A stretch of DNA of 16,281 bases from assembly GCA_021779235.1 (NCBI GenBank), contig JAJYBA010000019.1, positions 1-16,281 on the forward strand, given 5' to 3'. Each line of letters starts with the position of its first letter. Position 1 is the stretch's first letter. The notes under the pieces are model-generated. The model did no database searches, was not told where the DNA came from, and saw only the letters and a list, made by a program, of their open reading frames with translations. Origin of the DNA: Bacillota bacterium. Its GTDB lineage: Bacteria; Bacillota; Clostridia; Clostridiales; Clostridiaceae. Shown here in pieces: positions 6,973 through 14,373 of the stretch. Both the position numbers and the translations under genes were made by a program.

Positions 6973-8430
6973 GTGGAATTAAGAAATAAAAAATGGACAA
7001 ATGAAGAGTTCTTTGAGGTTAGAAAAGAAGTATTAAACCAATGGCCAACGGGTAAAGAGGTAGATTTAGAAGAAGCTATAGAATACAATAAGAAAATTCC
7101 TGATCACAAAAACTTTGCAAAAAAATTAATAAAAGCTAAAGAAGAAGGCGTAACATTAGCACAACCAAGAGCAGGTGTTGCATTAATTGATAAGCACATA
7201 GAATTACTAAACTTCTTGGAACAGGAAGGTGGAGCAGATTTACTACCATCAACAATAGATAGTTATACTAGACAAAATAGATATGATGAATGTGAAATAG
7301 GAATTCAGGAAAGCATAAAAGCAGGAAGATCTCTTTTAAACGGATTCCCTGGAGTTAACCATGGAGTTAAAGGCTGTAGAGAAGTTTTTGAAGCAATAAA
7401 TGTTCCATTAGAATCAAGACACGGTACTCCAGATGGAAGGCTACTGGCTGAAATAACACATGCTTCAGGTTGGACTTCAAATGAAGGTGGCGGTATTTCT
7501 TACAATATTCCATATGCTAAAAGTGTAACATTACAAAAGACAATTTTAGATTGGCAATACTGTGATAGACTTGTTGGATTCTACGAAGAGCAAGGAATAT
7601 CAATAAACAGAGAACCTTTTGGACCATTAACTGGAACCTTAGTTCCACCTAGTACATCAAATGCAGTTGCAATAATCGAGGCTTTACTTGCTGCAGAGCA
7701 AGGAGTTAAAAATATTACAGTTGGATATGGTCAGTGTGGAAATTTAATACAAGACGTAGCAGCTATAAGAGCTTTAGAAGAACAATGCGACGAATACTTA
7801 AAAGCTAATGGATATAAAGATATATATTTAACAACAGTAATGCATCAATGGATGGGAGGCTTCCCTTCAGATGAAGCAAAAGCTTATGGAGTTATATCTA
7901 CAGGAGCTGCAACAGCTGCACTTGCAGGAGCAACAAAAGTAATAGTTAAAACTACTCATGAAGCTATAGGAATTCCTACTAAAGAAGCTAATGCTCAGGG
8001 AATAAAAGCTACAAAGATGACTTTAAACTTATTGAGAGGTCAAAAAATGCCTATGTCTCCAGAACTTAACACAGAGATGCAAGTAATAAAAGCTGAGACA
8101 AAGTGCATGATAGATAAGATGTATGAAATTGGAAAAGGCGACCTAGCTATAGGAGCAGTTAAAGGTTTTGAAATGGGAATTATTGATGTGCCATTTGCAC
8201 CAAGTAAATTTAATGCTGGTAAAATGATGCCTGCAAGAGATAATAATGGAGCAATAAGATACCTAAAATTCGGAAACCTTCCATTTACACAAGAAATAAA
8301 GAATTTCAATTTGAAACAACTTGAAGATAGGGCGAAATTCGAAAATAGAGATGTAAGCTTCCAAATGACTATAGATGATATATTCGCAGTAGGAAAAGGA
8401 ATGTTAGTAGGACGACCAGAAAATAAATAG
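6973..8430 (+). CDS. glmE: Glutamate mutase epsilon (E) subunit, catalytic
   Basis: This 485-residue TIM-barrel subunit carries the glutamate-binding and radical chemistry of glutamate mutase. Residues known from the clostridial enzyme to hold the substrate are in place: Arg66 (QPRAG), Arg100 (YTRQN), Arg149 (ESRHG), Glu171, Tyr177 and Tyr181 (SNEGGGISYNIPY). Its length matches the characterised enzymes. The GTG start at 6973 is supported by AGGAGGTAA at 6959-6967. Nothing suggests loss of function. It acts as a heterotetramer with GlmS bridged by adenosylcobalamin in the cytoplasm. A 246-base gap with tandem repeats, but no terminator with a T run, separates it from the next gene of the pathway. 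Confidence 0.97.
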   Translation: MELRNKKWTNEEFFEVRKEVLNQWPTGKEVDLEEAIEYNKKIPDHKNFAKKLIKAKEEGVTLAQPRAGVALIDKHIELLNFLEQEGGADLLPSTIDSYTRQNRYDECEIGIQESIKAGRSLLNGFPGVNHGVKGCREVFEAINVPLESRHGTPDGRLLAEITHASGWTSNEGGGISYNIPYAKSVTLQKTILDWQYCDRLVGFYEEQGISINREPFGPLTGTLVPPSTSNAVAIIEALLAAEQGVKNITVGYGQCGNLIQDVAAIRALEEQCDEYLKANGYKDIYLTTVMHQWMGGFPSDEAKAYGVISTGAATAALAGATKVIVKTTHEAIGIPTKEANAQGIKATKMTLNLLRGQKMPMSPELNTEMQVIKAETKCMIDKMYEIGKGDLAIGAVKGFEMGIIDVPFAPSKFNAGKMMPARDNNGAIRYLKFGNLPFTQEIKNFNLKQLEDRAKFENRDVSFQMTIDDIFAVGKGMLVGRPENK

Positions 8431-8491
8431 TTCATAAAGTTAAAATTAATATAAACAAGTGATAAAGTAAGTGATTTATACTTAATAAAGC

Positions 8492-8524
8492 ATAGAGTTT
8501 TAATTAAAAGAATTTAAAACTATA
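8492..8524 (+). repeat. AT-rich hairpin between glmE and the tandem repeats
   Basis: AGTTTTAA (8496-8503) pairs with TTAAAACT (8514-8521), with partial extension by ATAG/TATAG. There is no following T run, so it does not look like a terminator. It may mark a processing site or simply be low-complexity sequence. Confidence 0.3.
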
Positions 8525-8534
8525 GAAGGATAGG

Positions 8535-8669
8535 CTTAACAATTGATAATTGTTAAGTACTTATAAGGAATACAGGAGGCTTAACAATTGATAATTGTTA
8601 AGTACTTATAAGGAATACAGGAGGCTTAACAATTGATAATTGTTAAGTACTTATAAGGAATACAGGAGG
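8535..8669 (+). repeat. Three perfect 45-bp tandem repeats, each with a hairpin and a ribosome binding site
   Basis: Units at 8535-8579, 8580-8624 and 8625-8669 are identical. Each holds a 10-bp-arm dyad, CTTAACAATT-GAT-AATTGTTAAG, then a 16-base linker and AGGAGG at its end. Only the AGGAGG of the third unit (8664-8669) serves the methylaspartate lyase ATG at 8677. In units 2 and 3 the preceding unit's AGGAGG is 8 bases before a TTG that opens a 7-codon frame (M-I-I-V-K-Y-L, stop). The bases just before unit 1 (8523-8534) look like a decayed end of a unit. The array is an mRNA leader structure produced by tandem duplication; its effect is unknown. Confidence 0.97.
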
Positions 8670-8676
8670 GTATATT

Positions 8677-9918
8677 ATGAAAATTATTGATGTGGTATGT
8701 TCAGCTGGAAGAACAGGATTTTATTTTGATGATCAAAGAGCTATAAAAAAAGGTGCAGAACATGATGGTTTTACTTATGTAGGTGAAGCAGTAACTGAAG
8801 GATTTACATCCATAAGACAAGCGGGAGAATCTATATCTGTATTATTAGTACTTGAAGATGGTCAAGTAGCTCATGGAGATTGTGCAGCAGTACAATATTC
8901 TGGAGCAGGTGGAAGAGATCCATTATTCCTAGCAAAAGATTTTATACCAGTTATAGAAAAAGAGATAGCACCAAAATTAATAGGTAGAGAATTAGAAAGC
9001 TTTAAAGCACTAGCAGAAGAGTTTGATCACATGTTAGTTAATGGTCAAAGACTTCATACAGCAATCAGATATGGAGTAACTCAAGCTATACTTGATGGTG
9101 TAGCTAAAGCTAAGAAAGTAACTATGGCTGAAGTTGTAAGAGATGAGTACAACACAGGCGTTGAAATAAAAAGAATTCCTATTTTCACACAATCAGGTGA
9201 TGATAGATATGATAACGCAGATAAAATGATTATAAAAGGTGCAGACGTAATGCCTCACGCTTTAATAAACCATGTTGCTGATAAATTAGGTAATAACGGT
9301 GAAAAATTACTTGCTTATGTTCAGTGGTTAAGTGCTAGAGTATTAAAATTAAGAACTAGTGAAGATTATAATCCAGTATTCCACATAGATGTATATGGAA
9401 CAATTGGAGTTGCATTTAACAATGATATAAAAGCTATGGCTGATTATATAGCAACTTTAGAAGAAGCTGCAAAGCCATTCAAATTAAGAATTGAAGGACC
9501 AATGGACGTTGAGCACAGAGAAAGACAAATGGAAGCTTTAAGAGATTTAACTGCAGAACTTGACAATAGAAATATCAATGTAGAGTTAGTTGCAGATGAA
9601 TGGTGTAATACATATGAAGACGTAGTATTATTTGCTGATAATAAAGCAGGTCATATGCTTCAAATAAAAACACCAGACTTAGGTGGAGTTAACAATATAA
9701 TTGAATCAATACTATACTGTAAAAAACTAGGCGCAGGAGCATACTGTGGTGGAACATGTAATGAAACTAACAGATCTGCTGAAGTTTGTACAAATATAGC
9801 TATAGCTTGTGGAGCAGACCAATGTCTAGCAAAACCAGGTATGGGTGTAGATGAAGGATACATGATAGTTAACAACGAAATGAATAGAGTTATAGCTCTA
9901 GTTAATAGAAAAAAATAA
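8677..9918 (+). CDS. mal: 3-methylaspartate ammonia-lyase (beta-methylaspartase)
   Basis: The enzyme (EC 4.3.1.2) removes ammonia from (2S,3S)-3-methylaspartate to give mesaconate. It is an enolase-superfamily protein of 413 residues, the length of the studied Clostridium tetanomorphum enzyme. The catalytic pair is present as His194 (MPHALI) and Lys331 (QIKTPDLGG), together with Gln329. The Mg2+ ligands are Asp238 (HIDVYG), Glu273 (IEGPMD) and Asp307 (VADEW). The ATG at 8677 uses the AGGAGG of the last 45-bp repeat with a 7-base spacer. It is the second pathway step and follows the mutase genes. The triplicated leader hairpin suggests special expression control or transcript stabilisation for this gene; that part is inference. 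Confidence 0.97.
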   Translation: MKIIDVVCSAGRTGFYFDDQRAIKKGAEHDGFTYVGEAVTEGFTSIRQAGESISVLLVLEDGQVAHGDCAAVQYSGAGGRDPLFLAKDFIPVIEKEIAPKLIGRELESFKALAEEFDHMLVNGQRLHTAIRYGVTQAILDGVAKAKKVTMAEVVRDEYNTGVEIKRIPIFTQSGDDRYDNADKMIIKGADVMPHALINHVADKLGNNGEKLLAYVQWLSARVLKLRTSEDYNPVFHIDVYGTIGVAFNNDIKAMADYIATLEEAAKPFKLRIEGPMDVEHRERQMEALRDLTAELDNRNINVELVADEWCNTYEDVVLFADNKAGHMLQIKTPDLGGVNNIIESILYCKKLGAGAYCGGTCNETNRSAEVCTNIAIACGADQCLAKPGMGVDEGYMIVNNEMNRVIALVNRKK

Positions 9919-9933
9919 GAAAAATAATGAATT

Positions 9934-9976
9934 TGGGATGACTAGAGAGGCGGTTTGTTTAAACTGCCTTTTCCCA
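9934..9976 (+). terminator. Intra-cluster hairpin, possible attenuator
   Basis: AGGCGGTTT (9948-9956) pairs with AAACTGCCT (9961-9969) around a GTTT loop, followed by a short T tract. Flanking TGGGA/TCCCA (9934-9938, 9972-9976) can extend the structure. With only four Ts and pathway genes following, it may be a weak terminator or processing site that lowers downstream expression. Confidence 0.5.
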
Positions 9977-10007
9977 TATTAAAATATTGACTTTGAGGAG
10001 GATAACA

Positions 10008-10850
10008 ATGAAAGAAATAAATGTAGCAGAAATAACAAAAACCGTTAGAAATTTATGTATAGATGCTAATTACTATCTTTCCGATGATGTAAGAAATCAA
10101 TTATTAAAGGCTAAAGAAAAGGAAACTTGGGAGATAGCTAAAGGCGTATTAGATAAAATTTTAATAAACGCAGACATAGCTAAAAATGAAAAAATGCCAA
10201 TGTGCCAAGATACAGGTATGACTTGTGTATTCATAGAACTTGGTCAAGATGTTCACATAGTAGATGGCAGTCTTGAAGAAGCTATTAATAAAGGTGTAGC
10301 AGCGGGATACGAAGAAGGCTTTTTAAGAAAATCAGTGGTTAAAGACCCAATAGATAGAGTAAATACTAAAGACAACACTCCAGCAGTTATATACTATAAT
10401 ATAGTTCCAGGAGATAAACTAAAAATAACTGTTGCACCAAAGGGCTTTGGTTCAGAAAATATGAGTCAAATTAAAATGTTAAAACCATCAGATGGAATTA
10501 ATGGAGTTAAAGAGTTTATTCTAAAAGTAGTAAAGGAAGCTGGTCCTAACCCATGTCCGCCAATAATTGTAGGCGTTGGTATAGGTGGAACTTTTGATAA
10601 AGCAGCGAATCTTGCTAAAAGAGCAGCCATTAGACCTACAGAAGAGCCAAATTCAAATCCTTATTATGCAGAACTTGAAAAAGAACTTACAGAGGAAATA
10701 AATAAGTTAGGTATAGGACCACAAGGCTTTGGTGGAAGAACTACGGCATTAGCTGTTAATATTGAAACTTATCCAACTCATATAGCAGGTCTACCAGTGG
10801 CGGTAAATATAAACTGTCATGCTGCAAGACATGCTGAAGCAGAGTTATAA
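10008..10850 (+). CDS. Class I fumarase-type hydratase alpha subunit (probable mesaconase)
   Basis: The product is a 280-residue protein equivalent to the N-terminal, iron-sulfur half of class I fumarate hydratase. Three conserved cysteines that can hold a [4Fe-4S] cluster are seen: Cys66 (PMCQDTGM), Cys183 (NPCPPIIVGVGIGG) and Cys270 (NINCHAARH). Class I fumarases are known to hydrate mesaconate to (S)-citramalate as well as fumarate to malate. Its position between methylaspartate lyase and the lyase subunits makes mesaconase (EC 4.2.1.34) the likely job. The start is ATG 10008, with GAGGAGG at 9995-10001; an in-frame TTG at 9987 lies upstream of that site and is rejected. The beta subunit follows 15 bases later. 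Oxygen sensitivity is expected for the cluster. Substrate preference cannot be read from the sequence, so a true fumarase remains possible. Confidence 0.9.
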   Translation: MKEINVAEITKTVRNLCIDANYYLSDDVRNQLLKAKEKETWEIAKGVLDKILINADIAKNEKMPMCQDTGMTCVFIELGQDVHIVDGSLEEAINKGVAAGYEEGFLRKSVVKDPIDRVNTKDNTPAVIYYNIVPGDKLKITVAPKGFGSENMSQIKMLKPSDGINGVKEFILKVVKEAGPNPCPPIIVGVGIGGTFDKAANLAKRAAIRPTEEPNSNPYYAELEKELTEEINKLGIGPQGFGGRTTALAVNIETYPTHIAGLPVAVNINCHAARHAEAEL

Positions 10851-10865
10851 GGGGAGGGAAATCTT

Positions 10866-11423
10866 ATGGAAAAAAGAATTACTACGCCACTTACACAAGA
10901 GAAAGTTAAAGATTTAAAAGCTGGAGATAGTGTGTTATTATCTGGAGTTATATATACGGCTAGAGACGCAGCTCATAAAAGATTAGTAGAGCTTATAGAC
11001 AAGGGAGAAGAACTTCCTATAGATATTAAGGATTCAGTTATATATTATGTTGGACCAACACCAGCAAAGCCAGGTATGGCATTAGGTTCAGCGGGTCCAA
11101 CAACTAGTTATAGAATGGATGCCTATACACCTAAACTTTTAGATAAAGGTTTAAAGGGAATGATAGGTAAGGGACTTCGTTCACAAGAGGTTGTAGACTC
11201 TATGATTAAAAATGGCGCTGTATATTTTGCAGCCATTGGTGGAGCAGCAGCTTTAATAGGTAAATGTGTAAAAAAAGCAGACATTGTAACTTATGAAGAT
11301 TTAGGCTCTGAAGCTATCAGAAGACTTGAGGTAGAAGACTTACCTATAGTTGTAATAATAGATAGCGAAGGTAACAATTTATACAAGCAAGGGCAAAATG
11401 CTTATTTAGAAAGTGTAAAATAA
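10866..11423 (+). CDS. Class I fumarase-type hydratase beta subunit (probable mesaconase)
   Basis: This 185-residue protein matches the C-terminal domain of class I fumarases and the tartrate dehydratase beta family. Conserved stretches are LSGVIYTARDAAHKRL (25-40), GSAGPTTSYRMD (74-85) and MIGKG (99-103). In two-subunit enzymes this chain supplies substrate carboxylate-binding residues to the iron-sulfur alpha subunit. The gene begins 15 bases after the alpha subunit with a GGGGAGGG ribosome site, which favours equal synthesis. Together they should form the mesaconate hydratase of the methylaspartate pathway. The assignment to mesaconase rather than fumarase rests on the operon. Confidence 0.9.
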   Translation: MEKRITTPLTQEKVKDLKAGDSVLLSGVIYTARDAAHKRLVELIDKGEELPIDIKDSVIYYVGPTPAKPGMALGSAGPTTSYRMDAYTPKLLDKGLKGMIGKGLRSQEVVDSMIKNGAVYFAAIGGAAALIGKCVKKADIVTYEDLGSEAIRRLEVEDLPIVVIIDSEGNNLYKQGQNAYLESVK

Positions 11424-11457
11424 ATTTAACGACTTAAGTTTAGTGTGAGGTGATACC

Positions 11458-11721
11458 ATGGAAATCAATAAACCATCCAAAGCAGGAACGATGGAATCTA
11501 ACGATATATATGTAATGCTTATGCCAAACCCTATGGGCGGTATTGAAATAAAGCTTCAGAGTATTGTTATGAAACAGTTTGGAGAAGAAATAGAAAGAGT
11601 AATACTAGATACACTTAAGGAATTACAAGTAGAAAATGTTATAGTAAATGCTCAAGATAAAGGCGCATTAAACTATACAATTAAAGCGAGAATAGAGACC
11701 GCTGTAAATAGAGCTAAGTAA
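11458..11721 (+). CDS. citD: Citramalate (citrate) lyase gamma subunit, acyl carrier protein
   Basis: This is an 87-residue CitD-type acyl carrier protein. Ser14 in GTMESND corresponds to the serine that carries the 2'-(5''-phosphoribosyl)-3'-dephospho-CoA prosthetic group in citrate lyase. Acetyl-thioester on this arm is exchanged for the citramalyl group and then cleaved. The ATG at 11458 follows a GTGAGGTGAT ribosome site. The stop codon overlaps the ribosome binding region of the next gene, which suggests translational coupling. Citramalate rather than citrate as substrate is inferred from the preceding mutase, ammonia-lyase and hydratase genes; clostridial citramalate lyase is known to be built like citrate lyase. 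Confidence 0.92.
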   Translation: MEINKPSKAGTMESNDIYVMLMPNPMGGIEIKLQSIVMKQFGEEIERVILDTLKELQVENVIVNAQDKGALNYTIKARIETAVNRAK

Positions 11722-11733
11722 GAGGTGATTTGT

Positions 11734-12606
11734 ATGAAAAGGTTGAGAAGAACTATGCTTTTTATGCCAGGAAACAATCCAGGTATGCTTCAAAATGCAG
11801 GGATTCTTGGAGCAGATTCAATCATATTAGACTTAGAGGATGCTGTAAGTTTAACAGAGAAGGATAGCGCTAGAATTTTGGTAAGAGAAGCAATAAAAAA
11901 TGTAGATTATAGTAATGTAGAAGTAGTAGTAAGAGTAAATCCCTTTACTACGGAATTTGCAAAAAAAGATATTGATGTAATAGCAAGAGTGAGGCCCGAT
12001 ACCTTAATGATACCAAAGGCTACAGAAGAGGAACTAGAAGCTATAGATGAAATGCTTACAAGCATTGAAAAGGAAGAAGGCTTTGAAAAGGGAAGTATAA
12101 AATTAATTCCCCTAGTAGAAACAGCCTATGGCCTTGAAAATGTTTATAGCATAATAAAATCTTGTGATAGAATAGTAGGAATTCTACTGGGCGGAGAGGA
12201 TTTAACTTCAGACTTAGGTATTAAGAGAACAAAAGAAGGAGAAGAAGTCTTCTATGCAAGAAATCGCGTAGCAGTTGCTTGTAAAGCTATGAAGGTGGAT
12301 TCTATAGATACTCCATTTACAGATACTAATGATTTTGAAGGCTTAGAGAAAGATACTAGAAAAGCTAAAAGCTTAGGTCTTACTGGAAAAGCTGCAATAA
12401 ACCCAAGACAAATTGACACCATTCACTCTGTATATGCTCCAACTGCAGAAGAAATAAAACATGCAAAGAGAATACTTGAGGCTATGGAAGAAGCAGAAAA
12501 AGAAGGAAAAGGAGTATTCTCCTTAGATGGTAAGATGGTAGATGCTCCAATTATAAATAGAGCTAAAAACACAGTAGAGCTTGCAAAGCTTTTAGGTCTT
12601 ATATAA
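11734..12606 (+). CDS. citE: Citramalate (citrate) lyase beta subunit, citramalyl-ACP lyase
   Basis: A 290-residue protein of the HpcH/HpaI-CitE aldolase family with a TIM-barrel fold and Mg2+ dependence. Typical motifs are FMPGNNPGM (10-18), DLEDAV (33-38), RVNP (67-70), LVETAYG (127-133) and GGEDLTSDLG (153-162), and a late AINPRQI segment. These hold the metal (Glu/Asp) and the acyl group. In the lyase complex this subunit splits the acyl-ACP; with citramalyl-ACP the products would be pyruvate and acetyl-ACP. I chose ATG 11734; an in-frame GTG at 11725 is part of the AGAGGTGAT ribosome site and is unlikely to be used. It sits between the carrier and transferase subunit genes in the standard D-E-F order. 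Confidence 0.93.
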   Translation: MKRLRRTMLFMPGNNPGMLQNAGILGADSIILDLEDAVSLTEKDSARILVREAIKNVDYSNVEVVVRVNPFTTEFAKKDIDVIARVRPDTLMIPKATEEELEAIDEMLTSIEKEEGFEKGSIKLIPLVETAYGLENVYSIIKSCDRIVGILLGGEDLTSDLGIKRTKEGEEVFYARNRVAVACKAMKVDSIDTPFTDTNDFEGLEKDTRKAKSLGLTGKAAINPRQIDTIHSVYAPTAEEIKHAKRILEAMEEAEKEGKGVFSLDGKMVDAPIINRAKNTVELAKLLGLI

Positions 12607-12656
12607 AAGTTTTAAAGAAAACTACTTTAGTGGATTAGTTAATTGAGGTGATAATG

Positions 12657-14195
12657 ATGAAAAATATATTAGGCAGAGAAATACCTGAATATATAGAAGG
12701 CTATGGAAAAGTAACTCCTTTTGAAGGTGCATTTGAACATACAGGTGTGAAGGTAAAAAGGGAAGTAAAAGTAAACTCAGTAACTCCAAATGATGAAAAA
12801 GTTTTAAATAGTATAGAGGAAGTTTTAGAAAAAGTTCAATTGAAGGATGGCATGACTATTTCTTTTCACCATCATTTAAGAAATGGTGATCATGTATTGA
12901 ATTTGGTAGTGGCTGCTATTGCAGAAAGAGGAATAAAAGATATCACTGTTGCAGTAAGCTCTATTTTCCCAAATCACGCACCTTTGATTCAGCATATTAA
13001 AAATGGTGTAGTAACTAAAATAGTGACTAACTATATGTCAGGTCCTGTGGCACAAGAAATTTCAAGAGGATTATTAAAAACACCAGTAACAATGCATACT
13101 CATGGTGGAAGATCTAGGGCAATAGAAAGTGGAGATTTACATATAGATGTAGCTTTCATTGCAGCACCTACAGCTGACACCTATGGAAACATTAATGGAT
13201 TGTATGGTAAATCAGCTTGTGGAGCCTTGGGTTATGCAGTCTCTGATGCAGAATGCGCAGACAGAGTTGTAGCAGTAACTGATAATTTAGTTCCTTACCC
13301 AACTTGTCCAATAGAAATTAGTCAGATATATGTAGATTATGTTGTAAAGGTAGATTCCATTGGTGATCCAGCAGGAATAGTATCTGGAACAACAAAAATC
13401 ACTAAAGATCCAGTAGGACTTAAAATAGCTAAAATGGCCAATGAGGTTATGGTAGCAACCGGTCTTGTTAAGGATGAAATGTCCTTCCAAACAGGTGCAG
13501 GTGGAATTTCCCTAGCTGTAGCTGCAGAACTTAGAAATTACATGAAAGAACATGGTATAGTAGGAAGCTTTGCTTCAGGTGGAATAACTGGATATATTGT
13601 GGATATGTTTGAAGAAGGATTGTTTAGAAGCTTATTTGATGTACAATGCTTTGATTTACAGGCAGTACAATCTTATGTAAGAACTCATAAACATCAAAGA
13701 ATGTCTGCTTCTATGTACGGAAATCCAGATAACAAAGGTGCAGTTGTAAACAACTTAGACATAGTTATCTTAGGTGCTACAGAAATGGACACAAACTTTA
13801 ATGCAAATGTTACTACAGCTTCCGATGGTACTATTATGGGAGGTTCCGGTGGTCACAGTGATACAGCAGCGGGAGCTAAGCTTACAATAATTGTTACACA
13901 ATTGATGAAAGCGAGACTTCCAATTATAAAGGATAGTGTAACTACAGTAACAACTCCAGGAGAAAGCATTGACGTTATTGTTACAGAAAGAGGAATAGCT
14001 GTTAATCCTAGAAGACAGGATTTAATTGAAAAATTAAAACAGACTAATCTTCCTATAATGACTATTGAAGAGTTAAAAGCAATAGCTGAAAAAATGACGG
14101 GAAAACCTAAAGCTATAGAGCTTTCAGAGGACATAGTTGCTGTTATAGAATATAGAGATGGTTCGGTAATTGATGTAGTTAGAAGACCGCTATAA
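12657..14195 (+). CDS. citF: Citramalate (citrate) lyase alpha subunit, ACP transferase
   Basis: This 512-residue CitF-type CoA-transferase-fold protein swaps the acetyl group on the carrier protein for citramalate (or citrate), releasing acetate. Features include the N-terminal SFHHHLRNGDH (about 69-79), a glycine-rich ASGGITGYIVDMFEEG region near 305-320, and MGGSGGHSDTAAG near 393-406. Length and order agree with citrate lyase alpha subunits. Three nearby starts exist (GTG 12648, ATG 12654, ATG 12657). The GTG is inside the GAGGTGAT ribosome site, and ATG 12657 has the same spacing as the citE start, so I prefer it; ATG 12654 is nearly as good. A very strong terminator follows 4 bases after the stop, making this the last gene of the main transcript. 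Confidence 0.93.
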   Translation: MKNILGREIPEYIEGYGKVTPFEGAFEHTGVKVKREVKVNSVTPNDEKVLNSIEEVLEKVQLKDGMTISFHHHLRNGDHVLNLVVAAIAERGIKDITVAVSSIFPNHAPLIQHIKNGVVTKIVTNYMSGPVAQEISRGLLKTPVTMHTHGGRSRAIESGDLHIDVAFIAAPTADTYGNINGLYGKSACGALGYAVSDAECADRVVAVTDNLVPYPTCPIEISQIYVDYVVKVDSIGDPAGIVSGTTKITKDPVGLKIAKMANEVMVATGLVKDEMSFQTGAGGISLAVAAELRNYMKEHGIVGSFASGGITGYIVDMFEEGLFRSLFDVQCFDLQAVQSYVRTHKHQRMSASMYGNPDNKGAVVNNLDIVILGATEMDTNFNANVTTASDGTIMGGSGGHSDTAAGAKLTIIVTQLMKARLPIIKDSVTTVTTPGESIDVIVTERGIAVNPRRQDLIEKLKQTNLPIMTIEELKAIAEKMTGKPKAIELSEDIVAVIEYRDGSVIDVVRRPL

Positions 14196-14198
14196 GAT

Positions 14199-14243
14199 AT
14201 AAAATAAAGCTGAAAATAATAATTTTCAGCTTTATTTTATTTA
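14199..14243 (+). terminator. Strong terminator at the end of the pathway cluster
   Basis: A perfect 19-bp stem has arms 14199-14217 and 14222-14240 around the loop AATA. The core is AAAGCTGAAAAT and its complement, in a T-rich context. It also has an A-rich left arm, so it could act weakly in the other direction. Confidence 0.9.
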
Positions 14244-14270
14244 TAATACTATACCGCAAAAACATTGAAG

Positions 14271-14297
14271 GCAAAAACTATAAATATTAGCTTTTGC
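14271..14297 (+). promoter_or_regulatory. Imperfect inverted repeat upstream of citC
   Basis: GCAAAAACTA (14271-14280) and TAGCTTTTGC (14288-14297) are complementary except for one position. A TATAAT lies at 14311-14316, but its -35 is poor. The repeat would overlap the -35 area and might be an operator for the citC-citX unit. Confidence 0.35.
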
Positions 14298-14373
14298 TCC
14301 TTAATAAATATATAATAGAGTGTAAAGAGAGTATGCCTTAGGGTGTATTAGTAACTTGCATAGGAGGATTTAT

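Noticed and set aside
8431..8534. Cobalamin riboswitch upstream of the B12-related genes
   Set aside because: No conserved B12-box-like sequence or suitable architecture is seen here or in the short leader before glmS or the regulator.
8535..8647. Rex (redox repressor) binding sites in the TTAACAA/TTGTTAA words
   Set aside because: The half-sites point outward (TTAACAA then TTGTTAA) instead of the Rex order TTGTTAA-N4-TTAACAA, and the inward arrangement between units is about 24 bases apart.
8535..8669. CRISPR array
   Set aside because: The three repeats are directly adjacent and wholly identical, with no variable spacers and no cas genes; this is a tandem duplication.
8535..8669. Repeated sigma-A promoters in the tandem units
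   Set aside because: TTGATA and TATAAG in each unit are only 13 bases apart, and no other pair has a normal spacer.
13287..13490. Minus-strand 67-codon frame inside citF
   Set aside because: Its composition is unlike a real protein and it overlaps conserved citF coding sequence.
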